Shown here: positions 37,614-47,806 of the stretch, in pieces | How the letters are laid out: each line of letters begins with the position of its first letter | Position numbering within the stretch: the first letter of the stretch is position 1 | Assembly: GCF_031455295.1 (NCBI RefSeq) | Contig: NZ_JAVDSL010000002.1 | Span: 496,001 to 560,000 of the forward strand | Origin: Leifsonia sp. 1010 | GTDB lineage: Bacteria > Actinomycetota > Actinomycetes > Actinomycetales > Microbacteriaceae | DNA: 64,000 nucleotides | Direction of reading: 5' to 3' | Position numbers and translations under genes: made by a program | Notes under the pieces: model-generated | What the model was told of the DNA's origin: nothing | Seen by the model: only the letters and a program-made list of their open reading frames with translations | Database searches by the model: none

Positions 37614-38915
37614 CTGAACTGGCTGAACACGCTGAGGATCGACAAGCCGCCGTTCCTCATCACGCTGGATGTCGTGGCCGCGATCCTCGCGCTCTACCTG
37701 CTCGTGCGTCCCACCTGGCGCCGGACCCTCGCCGGCCTGATCGCCGCCCTCGCCGGCGGTCTGGTCGGCTGGTTCGTGGTCTGGCTGGTGACCGACGTCT
37801 TCGACGTGTTCGGCGTCGCCCTGACCCCGGTGACCACCCTCTGGACGGCCCTCGGCTTCGGCGGTGTCAGCCTGGCGGTGGCGAACCTGTTCCGCTCCCG
37901 CTGGTGGCGGAAGGTCGTGGCGATCGTGAGCATCCCGGTGTTCCTGGCGGCGGCGTTCTGCGGCATCAACGCCGACTTCGGCGCCTACCGCAACCTGAAC
38001 GACGTGCTCGGCGTGGTGCCCTACGGGGCGCTCCAGCTGCACTCCGAGCGCGGGGAGGTCGTGGCCGGCACCGACTGGAAGGCGACGACGACGCCGGTGG
38101 TCGCGGCGGAGCTCCCGGCGAAGGGCGAGGTCGGCACCGTCCGCATCCCGGCCACGCAGTCCCGGTTCCCGGCGCGCGAGGCTGTCGTCTACCTCCCGCC
38201 GGTCGCGCTGACGGCGAATCCTCCCGCGCTTCCGGTGATGTACGCGCTCTCGGGTCAGCCGGGGGCGCCGGCCGACATGTTCACCGCCGGGGGAGTCGCC
38301 ACGGCGATGGATGCGTTCGCTGCTCAGCACGACGGCTACGCTCCCATCGTGGTCGCCGCCGACCAGCTGGGCGGCCCCGGGCGCAACCCGATGTGCGTCG
38401 ATTCCCGCGATTACGGCGACTCGGCGACGTATCTGTTGACGGATGTGCGGAATTGGGTGCGTTCTCACCTGCGAGTGAGCAGCGACCCGGCAGGATGGAG
38501 CGTGTTCGGCTACTCGCAGGGGGCGACCTGCGCTGTGCAGTTCGCGAGCGGGCGGCCGGACCTGTTCGGCTCCGCGCTCGCGTCGTCGAGCGAACTCGGG
38601 CCGACGTTGGGGGATGAGGAGCTGACCATCAGCACGGGATTCGGCGGGTCCAAGCAGGCCTACGACAAGGCGCAGCCGGCCGCGATGATGAAGGCGAACG
38701 CGCCGTACCGCGACTCGGTGATGGTGTTCGGGGCCGGCGCCGACGACGCGAAGTACTCCGGTTTCGCCCGCACGCTGTTCGCCGACGCCGAGCGTGCCGG
38801 CATCCACGCAGAGCTGCTCAGCTCGCCCGGCACCGCGCACGACTGGAAGACCGTGCGCTACGTGCTCGCGCACGGCTTCCCGACGATCGCGCGGCAGTTG
38901 GGGCTCGGGTCGTGA
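37614..38915 (+). CDS. Membrane-anchored alpha/beta hydrolase (AlhE-like esterase)
   Basis: 433 residues if the CTG at 37614 is the start: AGAGGA lies 7 bases before it and the added residues NWLNTLRIDKPPFLITLDV complete the first membrane helix. A GTG at 37674 gives 413 residues and cuts that helix. Four membrane helices lie within about residues 15-130, followed by an alpha/beta hydrolase (esterase D-like) domain with nucleophile motif GYSQGA and a C-terminal His in GTAHDW. The overlap with the aminoacyl-PG synthase suggests it removes aminoacyl groups from lipids, like Corynebacterium AlhE (inference). Confidence 0.82.
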   Translation: MNWLNTLRIDKPPFLITLDVVAAILALYLLVRPTWRRTLAGLIAALAGGLVGWFVVWLVTDVFDVFGVALTPVTTLWTALGFGGVSLAVANLFRSRWWRKVVAIVSIPVFLAAAFCGINADFGAYRNLNDVLGVVPYGALQLHSERGEVVAGTDWKATTTPVVAAELPAKGEVGTVRIPATQSRFPAREAVVYLPPVALTANPPALPVMYALSGQPGAPADMFTAGGVATAMDAFAAQHDGYAPIVVAADQLGGPGRNPMCVDSRDYGDSATYLLTDVRNWVRSHLRVSSDPAGWSVFGYSQGATCAVQFASGRPDLFGSALASSSELGPTLGDEELTISTGFGGSKQAYDKAQPAAMMKANAPYRDSVMVFGAGADDAKYSGFARTLFADAERAGIHAELLSSPGTAHDWKTVRYVLAHGFPTIARQLGLGS

Positions 38916-41398
38916 AACCGGCCGCTCTCGCGCAGCGGACCGGGCGGCTCATCGCGAGCCACCCGTTCACGACCGGGGTGACGCTGCTCATCCTGGTGCT
39001 CGCGCTCATCACCGGGCCGATCCGCGGGCCGCACCGGCCGCTCCGCGGATGGCTGGGCGCGGGCGCCGTCCAGCTGCTGGACGGGCACTGGTGGTCGCCG
39101 TTCACGGCCGTGCTCTTCACCGACGATCTGCTCGAACTGATCGTCGTGCTGGTCCTCACCGTCGTGCTGGTGGGCGCCTCCGAACGCCTGATGGGCACCT
39201 GGCGCACCGCGCTGGCGTTCTTCGGCACGGCCGTCGTCGGCATCGTCGTGGGCGCTGTCATCCAGGTGGCGGCGAACGACATCGGCGAGCTCTGGGCGCG
39301 GAATGTCCACGGGCTGCTCGTGCTCGACGCGTTCACCGCGATCGGCGGCACGATCATGACGGCGAGCGCCTTCGCCGGAACGCTCTGGCGGCGCCGCATC
39401 CGCGTGATCACGCTGCTCGTCGCGATCATGTACCTGCTGTACTCGGGCCTGCCGTCCGACTTCTACCGGCTGCTCGCCGTGCTGACCGGACTGGCACTCG
39501 GTCCGCTGCTGCGGCAGGCGAAGGTGTCGGGCGGATGGCTGCGCAGCTCGCACCACGAGGTCCGGGTGCTGCTCGCCTCGGCGCTGACCATCACCGCCGT
39601 CGGCCCGGTCATCGGACTCCTCGGCTCGACGCGGTACGGCCTGCTCTCGCCGGTCGGCCTGCTGTTCAGCAACGAGGCGCCGAGCGCGACCTCGGTCATC
39701 CAGCGCTGCCAGGCGTTCGCCGTGACGCGCGACTGCTTCCGCGAGCTGACGCTGGAGCGGATCAACGGCCTCGGCCCGGTGCTCCTCTCGGTGCTCCCGC
39801 TGCTCCTGCTCCTCGTCGCTGCCTACGGGCTCCTGCGGGGGCGACGGTTCGCGGTGTGGCTGGCTGTGGCCGTGAACGGGCTGCTGGCGCTGCTCTCGGC
39901 GCTGTACTACGGCATCCTTCCGATCGCATCCGCCCGGCCGTCGGTCTCTCCGCGGTACTGGGAGGTCACCTTCATCCTCGCGCTGTCGACGCTCGTGCCG
40001 CTGGCGATGGCCATCCTGCTCGTCGTGTTCCGGCGTCACTTCACCGTCATGCCGTCGGCCAAGGCGGTGCGGAGGTACGTCTACCTGGTGCTCGGGACCG
40101 GGGTCGGACTCGTGGCGGTCTACGTGCTCGTCGGCTGGTTGCAGCGCGACACCGGCTTCACGCGCCCCATCGACGTCGGCGACCTGTTCGCGGATGTGCT
40201 CGAGCGGTTCGTGCCGGTCAGCTTCCTGCGGCGTGAGCCCCTGCAGTACCTGCCGACAACGCCGCTTGCGACGATCGTTTACCACAACATCGGAACGGTG
40301 TTCTGGCTCGTCGCGATCATCGGCGCGATCCCGCCGATGCTGGGCCGCGGGCTGCGGCGCCGCGGGAACACGGAGGATGCGCACGTGCGCGAGCTGCTGC
40401 ACCGCGGCGGCGGCGACGCGATCTCCTTCATGGCGACCTGGCCGGGCAACTCGTACTGGTTCGACCCGATCGGCGGCGGCGCGATCGCCTACCGCGTGGA
40501 GGGGCGCGTCGCGCTGACGACCGGCGGACCGTTCGGGGCGCTCGGTCCGCACGACGGAGCCATCCAGGGGTTCGCCCGGTTCTGCGACGACAACGGCTGG
40601 ATCCCGGTGTTCTACAGCGTGGAGGCGCGGTACACGTCGCTGTTCGAGCGTCTCGGCTGGTCGACCATGACCGTGGCGGAGGAGACCGTCATCCGTCCGC
40701 AGCTGTGGGCGACGACGGGCAAGAAGTGGCAGGACGTCCGCTCGTCGATCAACCGAGCGCAGCGCGCCGGCATCCGCTCGGAGTGGACGACGTATGCCGC
40801 CCTCCCGCTCACCTCGGCAGTGCAGTTGTCCGACATCTCGGAGCAGTGGGTCGCCGAGAAGGACCTCCCGGAGATGGGCTTCACCCTCGGCGGCCTCGAC
40901 GAGCTCCGCGACCCCGAAGTGCGCCTGATGCTGGCGGTGGACGAGGACGGTCGGATCGAGGCCGTCACCAGCTGGCTGCCGACCTACCGCGCCGGGATCG
41001 TCGTCGGCTGGACGCTCGACTTCATGCGGCGGCGCCCCGACAGCATCAACGGCGTCATGGAGTTCCTCATCGCCGAGGCCGCGACCCGGATGAAGGACGA
41101 CGGCATCGAGTTCATGTCGCTCTCCGCCGCGCCGCTCGCCCACACGGCGGCGGCCCAGGAGGGCGGCAAGGACACTATGGACCGCCTGCTCGGCTACCTC
41201 AGCTCGTCGCTCGAGCCGGTGTACGGATTCCGCTCGCTGCTCAAGTTCAAGCAGAAGTTCCAGCCGGAGCTGCACCCGCTGATCATGGCCTACCCGGACC
41301 CCGTCGCCCTGCCCGCGATCGGCATCGCGCTGGTCCGCGCGTACCTGCCTGGGCTGTCCATGCGGCAGGCGGCGACGTTCGTGCGGGGGCGCGGCTGA
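38912..41398 (+). CDS. Bifunctional-type aminoacyl-phosphatidylglycerol synthase (MprF-like) with N-terminal rhomboid-like domain
   Basis: 828 residues, GTG start overlapping the esterase stop. Residues 1-200 form a rhomboid-like set of helices, and more helices follow to about 490. The C-terminal DUF2156 domain (about 495-800) is the GNAT-like aminoacyl transferase that moves an amino acid from tRNA to phosphatidylglycerol or diacylglycerol (MATWPGNSYWF; DLPEMGFTLGGLDEL; FKQKFQPELHPLIMAYP). Adding lysine or alanine to lipids lowers surface negative charge and raises resistance to cationic peptides. The amino acid used cannot be told. It pairs with the upstream esterase. Confidence 0.88.
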   Translation: MKPAALAQRTGRLIASHPFTTGVTLLILVLALITGPIRGPHRPLRGWLGAGAVQLLDGHWWSPFTAVLFTDDLLELIVVLVLTVVLVGASERLMGTWRTALAFFGTAVVGIVVGAVIQVAANDIGELWARNVHGLLVLDAFTAIGGTIMTASAFAGTLWRRRIRVITLLVAIMYLLYSGLPSDFYRLLAVLTGLALGPLLRQAKVSGGWLRSSHHEVRVLLASALTITAVGPVIGLLGSTRYGLLSPVGLLFSNEAPSATSVIQRCQAFAVTRDCFRELTLERINGLGPVLLSVLPLLLLLVAAYGLLRGRRFAVWLAVAVNGLLALLSALYYGILPIASARPSVSPRYWEVTFILALSTLVPLAMAILLVVFRRHFTVMPSAKAVRRYVYLVLGTGVGLVAVYVLVGWLQRDTGFTRPIDVGDLFADVLERFVPVSFLRREPLQYLPTTPLATIVYHNIGTVFWLVAIIGAIPPMLGRGLRRRGNTEDAHVRELLHRGGGDAISFMATWPGNSYWFDPIGGGAIAYRVEGRVALTTGGPFGALGPHDGAIQGFARFCDDNGWIPVFYSVEARYTSLFERLGWSTMTVAEETVIRPQLWATTGKKWQDVRSSINRAQRAGIRSEWTTYAALPLTSAVQLSDISEQWVAEKDLPEMGFTLGGLDELRDPEVRLMLAVDEDGRIEAVTSWLPTYRAGIVVGWTLDFMRRRPDSINGVMEFLIAEAATRMKDDGIEFMSLSAAPLAHTAAAQEGGKDTMDRLLGYLSSSLEPVYGFRSLLKFKQKFQPELHPLIMAYPDPVALPAIGIALVRAYLPGLSMRQAATFVRGRG

Positions 41399-41409
41399 CG
41401 CCGAGGTGG

Positions 41410-41415
41410 TACTCT
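41410..41415 (+). promoter_or_regulatory. -10 box of the leuA leader transcript
   Basis: TACTCT, 7 bases before the GTG of the leader peptide, so the leader peptide would be translated from a leaderless mRNA. Confidence 0.6.
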
Positions 41416-41422
41416 CGGTGCT

Positions 41423-41448
41423 GTGTACGGTCTGCTCCTCCTTAGCTG

Positions 41449-41464
<16 letters not shown>
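41423..41464 (+). CDS. leuA leader peptide with four consecutive leucine codons
   Basis: A 13-residue ORF: GTG start, Y, G, then four leucine codons (CTG CTC CTC CTT), then SCRDES and TAG. Runs of leucine codons in a short ORF before leuA are the hallmark of leucine attenuation: ribosome stalling at low leucyl-tRNA changes folding of the following RNA. The last codons overlap the left arm of the hairpin at 41449-41486, so ribosome position controls that stem. It is too short for most gene callers. Confidence 0.82.
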
Positions 41465-43309
<1,845 letters not shown>

Positions 43310-43322
43310 CGTAGCGCGCGTG

Positions 43323-43357
43323 CGGAGCCCGACATTCGTGCCGAATGTCGGGCTCCG
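43323..43357. terminator. Palindrome P1 after leuA (probable terminator)
   Basis: A perfect 16-bp stem with a 3-base loop, core GACATTCG-TGC-CGAATGTC. It lies 13 bases after the leuA stop. It lacks a T-tract, and its core ATTCGTGCCGAAT recurs in P4 and P5 nearby. Confidence 0.65.
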
Positions 43358-43373
43358 TTGCGTGCGGGGTGGG

Positions 43374-43431
43374 CGAGATTTGCGCCAAATCTCGTGAAAG
43401 CGCCCGCCATTCCCGCGATTTGCGCAAAATC
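43374..43431. repeat. Palindrome pair P2/P3
   Basis: P2 (43374-43394) is CGAGATTTG-CGC-CAAATCTCG. P3 (43417-43431) is GATTT-GCGCA-AAATC with similar flanks. P2 and P3 resemble each other in either orientation and can fold singly or as a pair. Confidence 0.8.
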
Positions 43432-43461
43432 TCGGCTCCGCTGGGTCTCGGGGGCGGCGTG

Positions 43462-43514
43462 ATTCGTGCCGAATGTGCGGTATCGCCGCGGCATTCCGCA
43501 CATTCGGCACGAAT
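43462..43514. repeat. Palindrome pair P4/P5
   Basis: ATTCGTGCCGAATGTGCGG (43462-43480) is the exact reverse complement of 43496-43514, with a 15-base loop. Each arm also holds the self-complementary core ATTCGTGCCGAAT seen in P1. It could terminate the minus-strand gene that ends at 43525. Confidence 0.85.
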
Positions 43515-43524
43515 GTGCGCGGGG

Positions 43525-44286
43525 TTACTCGGGCTTGTCGATGCGGTAGCGGGGGATCGCGCCGGTGTCGGTGCGCTCGGCGGTGCGGGCGGCGCTGGGC
43601 GCGCGTGTGAAGCGCGGCCACCGCGGACGGGGGATGCGGCCCAGCTCCCGCTGCTCCGGCAGGCTCCACCCGAACCGCACGGCGAGAAGCCGGATGACGA
43701 GGGTCACCACCACGCAGACAACCGCCGCGACCGTCAAAGGCACCCCGAAGTCGAGCATGACGACGAGGACGATCGTTCCGGCGCCGGCCGCGACCGCGTA
43801 GAGCGAGCCGACATGCATGAGCGCGATCGGCAGGTTCAGCAGCACGTCGCGCAGGATCGATCCGCCGACCGCGGCGACCACCCCGACGAACACCGCGGGA
43901 ACCTCGGGCAGCCCGAGCGCGAGCGCCTTGCTCGCCCCGATCGCACCGAACAGTCCGATTGTCAGCGCGTCGAGGAAGGTGATGACCGGGTCGAGACGGC
44001 GGAACAGCCGGATCAGCAGCATCCCGAGCAGTGCGGCGACGACGGTGATCGGCAGGTACCAGTTCGACTGCAGGGCGACCGGCGTGACGTTGAGCAGGAG
44101 GTCGCGGAGGAGTCCGCCGCCGACACCCGTTGCGACGCCGATGATCGCGACGCCGAGCAGGTCGAGCCGCCGGTCGCGGAAGCCGGACGCGAACATGGCG
44201 CCCTGGAGGCTGCCGACGCCGACAGCGATGAGGTCGCCCCACAGCGGGATCGACAGGGCGCCGATGTCGACGGGGGTCGTGCTCAC
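43525..44286 (-). CDS. TRIC/UPF0126-family membrane protein
   Basis: 253 residues, GTG start at 44286 preceded by GGTGGGTG. It has two homologous units of three helices, each with the family motif: [17 protein letters not shown] (about residues 50-66) and [16 protein letters not shown] (about 138-153). Prokaryotic TRIC homologues form trimeric potassium-permeable channels; the physiological role in bacteria is uncertain. A charged C-terminal tail of about 45 residues follows the last helix. It lies antisense between leuA and recO. Confidence 0.88.
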   Translation of the reverse strand: MSTTPVDIGALSIPLWGDLIAVGVGSLQGAMFASGFRDRRLDLLGVAIIGVATGVGGGLLRDLLLNVTPVALQSNWYLPITVVAALLGMLLIRLFRRLDPVITFLDALTIGLFGAIGASKALALGLPEVPAVFVGVVAAVGGSILRDVLLNLPIALMHVGSLYAVAAGAGTIVLVVMLDFGVPLTVAAVVCVVVTLVIRLLAVRFGWSLPEQRELGRIPRPRWPRFTRAPSAARTAERTDTGAIPRYRIDKPE

Positions 44287-44350
44287 CCACCATGTGTATC
44301 ACGCGCGCCCCGCCGCATCCCGCATCCGCCGCACTGTCAGCCGGGCGCGC

Positions 44351-44356
44351 GATACT
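44351..44356 (+). promoter_or_regulatory. -10 box of recO, leaderless type
   Basis: GATACT, 5 bases before the GTG at 44362. Confidence 0.45.
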
Positions 44357-44361
44357 GGAGT

Positions 44362-45102
44362 GTGCCTGTCTACCGTGATGAAGCCGTCGTGCTCCGAACC
44401 CACAAGCTGGGCGAGGCCGACCGCATCGTCACGATGCTGAGCAGGCAGCACGGCAAGATCCGCGCGGTCGCCAAGGGCGTGCGGCGGACGGCCTCCCGGT
44501 TCGGGTCGCGGCTCGAGCCGTTCATGGTCGCCGACGTCCAGCTCTACGAGGGCCGCAGCCTCGACGTGATCACGCAGGCCGAGACCCTCGGTGCGTACGG
44601 TGCGCTCATCGCCGACGACTACGCCAGCTACACGGCCGCCAACGCGATGGTCGAGACGGCCGACCGGCTGACCGATGCCGAGCCGTCCATCCAGCAATAC
44701 CTCCTGCTCGTCGGTGCGTTGCGCTCCCTGTCGAGGCGGGAGCACGGCGCCGGCCTCACCCTCGACTCGTACCTGCTGCGTGCGCTGTCGCTGGCGGGAT
44801 GGGCGCCCAGCTTCCAGGACTGCTCGCGCTGCGGCGCACCCGGGCCGCACACGTCCGTCGTAGTGCAGCTCGGCGGTGTCGTCTGCGCTGACTGCGCCCC
44901 GCAGGGCGCCCCCAAGGTCGACGCCGACACGATCGCCCTGCTCGGGGCGCTGCTGTCCGGCGACTGGGAGGCGGCCGAGGCCGCACCAGACGGCACGCGG
45001 AACCGCGCGAACGGCGTGGTGGCGGCGTACACCCAGTGGCATCTCGAGCGCGGGTTGCGCTCGCTCCAGCACGTTCAGCACGACCAGAAGGCGAGTGGAT
45101 GA
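44362..45102 (+). CDS. recO: DNA repair protein RecO
   Basis: 246 residues from the GTG at 44362 ([11 protein letters not shown]). An N-terminal OB fold (about 1-80, with [16 protein letters not shown] and [17 protein letters not shown]) is followed by an alpha-helical domain and a four-cysteine zinc site: CSRCG and CADC, about 20 residues apart. RecO loads RecA onto SSB-coated DNA with RecR. The open frame continues upstream of the start but that part is antisense to the TRIC gene. The uppS start overlaps its stop (ATGA). Confidence 0.95.
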   Translation: MPVYRDEAVVLRTHKLGEADRIVTMLSRQHGKIRAVAKGVRRTASRFGSRLEPFMVADVQLYEGRSLDVITQAETLGAYGALIADDYASYTAANAMVETADRLTDAEPSIQQYLLLVGALRSLSRREHGAGLTLDSYLLRALSLAGWAPSFQDCSRCGAPGPHTSVVVQLGGVVCADCAPQGAPKVDADTIALLGALLSGDWEAAEAAPDGTRNRANGVVAAYTQWHLERGLRSLQHVQHDQKASG

Positions 45103-45923
45103 GTCCGAAGCCCTACACGCACAAGGATGCGGTCGAGTACCGCCCGCTCGACTGGACCGGCGTGTATCCGCCCGCGTTCCCGGCGGGGAGCGTCCCGTCG
45201 CACGTGGCGATCGTCATGGACGGCAACGGCCGGTGGGCGAACCGCCGGGGGCTGACCCGCATCGAGGGGCATCGGGCGGGGGAGGCCGCGCTTCTCGACG
45301 TGGTGGCGGGCGCCATCCAAGCCGGGGTCAAGCACCTCAGCGTGTACGCGTTCTCGACCGAGAACTGGAAGCGGTCGCCGGACGAGGTGCGCTTCCTCAT
45401 GGGGTTCAACCGGGACGTCCTGCACCGGCGCCGCGACCAGCTCAACGAGTGGGGCGTGCGGGTGCGTTGGGCGGGCCGGAAGCCGCGCCTGTGGTCGTCG
45501 GTCATCAAGGAGCTGCAGTACGCCGAGCAGCTCACGGCCGGGAACGACGTGCTGACGCTGACGATGTGCGTCAACTACGGCGGCCGGACGGAGATCGCCG
45601 ACGCCGTGCGGTCGATCGCCGACGACGTCGCGGCGGGACGGCTGCGCCCGTCCGCGGTGAGCGAGAAGACCATCCAGCGTCACCTCTACCTGCCGGACAT
45701 GCCGGACGTCGACCTGTTCGTGCGCAGCTCGGGGGAGCAGCGCACCAGCAACTTCCTGCTCTGGCAGAGCGCGTACGCCGAGATGGTGTTCCTCGACACG
45801 CTGTGGCCGGACTTCAGCCGCACCGACCTGTGGGATGCGGTGGAGCTGTACCTGCGCCGCAACCGGCGGTTCGGCGGTGCGGTAGACGCGCCGACGGCTG
45901 AGGCGGCATCCACCTCGGAATAG
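45099..45923 (+). CDS. uppS: Isoprenyl transferase (undecaprenyl diphosphate synthase family)
   Basis: 274 residues from the ATG at 45099. It is a cis-prenyltransferase. [17 protein letters not shown] contains the catalytic Asp41. [14 protein letters not shown] and the C-terminal [25 protein letters not shown] with the RxSGxxR motif are conserved. The product is a long-chain polyprenyl diphosphate serving as the cell-wall lipid carrier. Actinobacteria often have two such enzymes of different chain length, and which this one is cannot be told. It is translationally coupled to recO. Confidence 0.95.
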   Translation: MSPKPYTHKDAVEYRPLDWTGVYPPAFPAGSVPSHVAIVMDGNGRWANRRGLTRIEGHRAGEAALLDVVAGAIQAGVKHLSVYAFSTENWKRSPDEVRFLMGFNRDVLHRRRDQLNEWGVRVRWAGRKPRLWSSVIKELQYAEQLTAGNDVLTLTMCVNYGGRTEIADAVRSIADDVAAGRLRPSAVSEKTIQRHLYLPDMPDVDLFVRSSGEQRTSNFLLWQSAYAEMVFLDTLWPDFSRTDLWDAVELYLRRNRRFGGAVDAPTAEAASTSE

Positions 45924-45952
45924 ACCGCGGCGCGCCTCGCGTTGCCTCTGAC

Positions 45953-46624
45953 GTGAGCGAACCCATCAAGATCGACATCTGGTCCGACATCGCGTGCCCG
46001 TGGTGCTACATCGGCAAGCGCAAGTTCGAGGCGGGCAGCGGCCTGTTCGCCGGGGCGGGCGACGGACGCGGGGTCGAGGTCGAGTACCACTCCTTCGAGC
46101 TGTCCCCGGACACCCCCGTCGACTTCGACGGCAGCGAGGTCGACTTCCTGGCCGGCCACAAGGGCCTCCCGGCCGAGCAGGTGCAGCAGATGCTGGAGCG
46201 CGTGACCGGGATCGCCTCGTCTGTCGGGCTCGACTACGACTTCGACCACCTCAAGCACACCAACACCGTCAAGGCGCACGAGCTTCTGCACTTCGCCAAG
46301 GCGAACGGCAAGCAGCTGGAGCTGGCGGAGCGCCTGTTCCGCGCCTACTTCATGGAAGGTCGACATGTCGGCCGGGTCGAGGACCTCGCGGATCTCGCGG
46401 CCGAGGTGGGGCTCGACCGAGATGCGGCGCTCCAGGCGCTCGAATCGGAGCAGTACCTCCAGGACGTGCGCGCCGACCAGGCGACCGCCGGAGAATACGG
46501 CATCAACGGCGTCCCGTTCTTCGTCATCGACGGCAAGTACGGCGTCTCGGGTGCGCAGGACGCGCAGACCTTCGCGCAGGTGCTGGAGCAGGTCTGGTCG
46601 GAGCGCGCGGCGGTGACCGCGTGA
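45953..46624 (+). CDS. DsbA-family oxidoreductase (FrnE-like)
   Basis: 223 residues, GTG start. A thioredoxin-fold protein with active site CPWC (Cys15 and Cys18 in SDIACPWCYIGKR) and an inserted helical domain. The cis-proline motif is present as GVPFFVIDGKYGVSGAQ. It has no signal peptide, so it is cytoplasmic, like FrnE proteins, which are disulfide isomerases or oxidoreductases linked to oxidative stress. Its stop overlaps the start of a 37-residue ORF with two cysteines, a possible partner. Confidence 0.92.
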   Translation: MSEPIKIDIWSDIACPWCYIGKRKFEAGSGLFAGAGDGRGVEVEYHSFELSPDTPVDFDGSEVDFLAGHKGLPAEQVQQMLERVTGIASSVGLDYDFDHLKHTNTVKAHELLHFAKANGKQLELAERLFRAYFMEGRHVGRVEDLADLAAEVGLDRDAALQALESEQYLQDVRADQATAGEYGINGVPFFVIDGKYGVSGAQDAQTFAQVLEQVWSERAAVTA

Positions 46625-46734
46625 GCGGCGCGGAGCCGGCCGCGGCTGCGCCGGCGCCGTCCGCGCCGGTCGTGCCGCTCGTCCAACTCGGCGCCGCCGC
46701 TGCCGTCTGCGACGGCGACACCTGCACCTTCTAG
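46621..46734 (+). CDS. 37-residue Ala/Pro-rich peptide with C-terminal CDGDTC motif, coupled to the DsbA-like gene
   Basis: The GTG start overlaps the oxidoreductase stop (GTGA), the standard coupling arrangement in this genome. The first 30 residues are Ala/Pro/Val-rich (SGAEPAAAAPAPSAP) and the end is AAAAVCDGDTCTF. Two cysteines five residues apart could form a disulfide or a metal site, and translation straight after a disulfide oxidoreductase makes a substrate or redox partner possible. It was not recognised as a known family. Small size and low complexity mean it could be a chance ORF, but the overlap and the Cys motif favour a real peptide. Confidence 0.5.
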   Translation: MSGAEPAAAAPAPSAPVVPLVQLGAAAAVCDGDTCTF

Positions 46735-46739
46735 CGAAC

Positions 46740-46792
46740 GAGTTGACGCACGCCGTCGCGTTCCGTGACGCGGCGGCGTGTCGCGTCAACTC
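46740..46792. repeat. Hairpin element H1 flanking the DUF559-like pseudogene
   Basis: GAGTTGACGC (46740-46749) pairs with GCGTCAACTC (46783-46792). The stem continues after a 3-base bulge as ACGCCG/CGGCGT and CGCG/CGCG. It begins 5 bases after the small peptide stop, and its right arm contains the pseudogene's TGA stop on the minus strand. The arm is closely related to H2 at 47727. Confidence 0.8.
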
Positions 46793-47674
46793 AACGCCAG
46801 TGCCAGACGGACACGTCGAACCGCCTCGTGGGCGTCGCTGACCATGTGTGTGCGGTTGAGGCGGACGACCTCCCAGCCCATGGTCCGGATGCGCCACAAG
46901 CGATCGACGTCGATGTAATACTGGCGCGCGTCCGTTCTGTGCTGATCACCGTCGTACTCGACCACGACTTTCGCGGCTGGATAGGCCAGGTCGCCATGTG
47001 CGACCACCTCGCCATCGGGACCGACGATCAGATAGTTCACCGCCGGTTCCGGGAGTCCGGCGCGCACCAGAGCGAGGCGAAGCACTGACTCCATCGGGGA
47101 GTCGGTGCGGGCCCGGACGCGCGCGAGTGCGGACCTAAGGGAACGTACGCCGGGCCGTCGCGGACTGGACGCGACGGCGGCGGCCAGTTGCTCCACTGTC
47201 GCGATCGGCTCCTTGCGACGGATGAGGGCGTCCCCGCAGACGACCAGGTCATCTTCAGCAAGCGTGGTGGCGAGTTGACACCAGGCCTCGACCGCGGACA
47301 CGACCCGTAGTCCATGGAGTGTCGTGGTCACATCGTCGGCGATCCATCGTCTGATGGCCGTGGATTCCACGGTGACGCGGTGCCCGTCCCGGCGCCCGGG
47401 TGGAGACATGCAGGGCCTCGTCAGGTTCCGCCTCCCGTCCGACGGGAAGCCCGTGGAGGCGCGCGGCGGTGATGTGACTGAACAGCATCCCCTCAGCCAT
47501 CGCGGGGTGGAATGCCCGGCAACGCTCGACGAGGTCCTGCGCGGGACCGGTGCCCCGGACGCCGTGGTGGGGGCGCGTCAGATCCCCGCGCCGCAGGCGA
47601 GAGCGTGAGACACCGTGCAGCAGCGCCTCTCTCGTCGTGAAGTGGGGTCCCATCCTGAGCGGTTCCATCGCCAC
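46786..47674 (-). pseudogene. DUF559 (Vsr-like endonuclease domain) / AbiEi-type gene with a frameshift
   Basis: Read on the minus strand, a 5' part (47674 to about 47390; MGPHFTTREALLHGVSR, then FSHITAARLHGLPV) and a 3' part (about 47400 to 46786) together match one protein of about 295 residues but lie in different frames. The junction is near 47385-47400, within a G/C-rich run encoding APGR. The 3' part has VNYLIVGPDGEVVAHGDLAY and KVVVEYDGDQH, the DUF559 fold with the Asp/Glu pattern of PD-(D/E)XK nucleases. Such proteins are multicopy in Microbacteriaceae and of unknown function. A sequencing error would also explain the shift. Two related hairpins bracket it. Confidence 0.75.
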
Positions 47675-47726
47675 AGGCTGCCAGTCATGTCTGCTGCCTG
47701 CCCGCCGTTATCCACAGCTCGCACTT

Positions 47727-47782
47727 GAGTTGACGCAACACGCCGTTGGGCGGGTGGCGGCGACGGCGTGTTGTGTCAACTC
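47727..47782. repeat. Hairpin element H2 flanking the DUF559-like pseudogene
   Basis: GAGTTGACGCAACACGCCGT (47727-47746) pairs with 47763-47782 over 20 bp with one G-T wobble and a 16-base loop. The shared words GAGTTGACGC and ACGCCGT link it to H1. It lies 53 bases upstream of the pseudogene and 25 bases after the stop of the YbaK-type gene, so it might also end that gene's transcript. Confidence 0.85.
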
Positions 47783-47806
47783 GATGGCGGGCCGGGGAGC
47801 GGCGCG

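Noticed and set aside
47271-47279. Third copy of GAGTTGACA inside the DUF559 pseudogene
   Set aside because: Only nine bases, not palindromic there, and within coding sequence; probably coincidental.
46740-47782. Insertion sequence
   Set aside because: No transposase, no direct target duplication next to the hairpins; the enclosed gene is DUF559-like.
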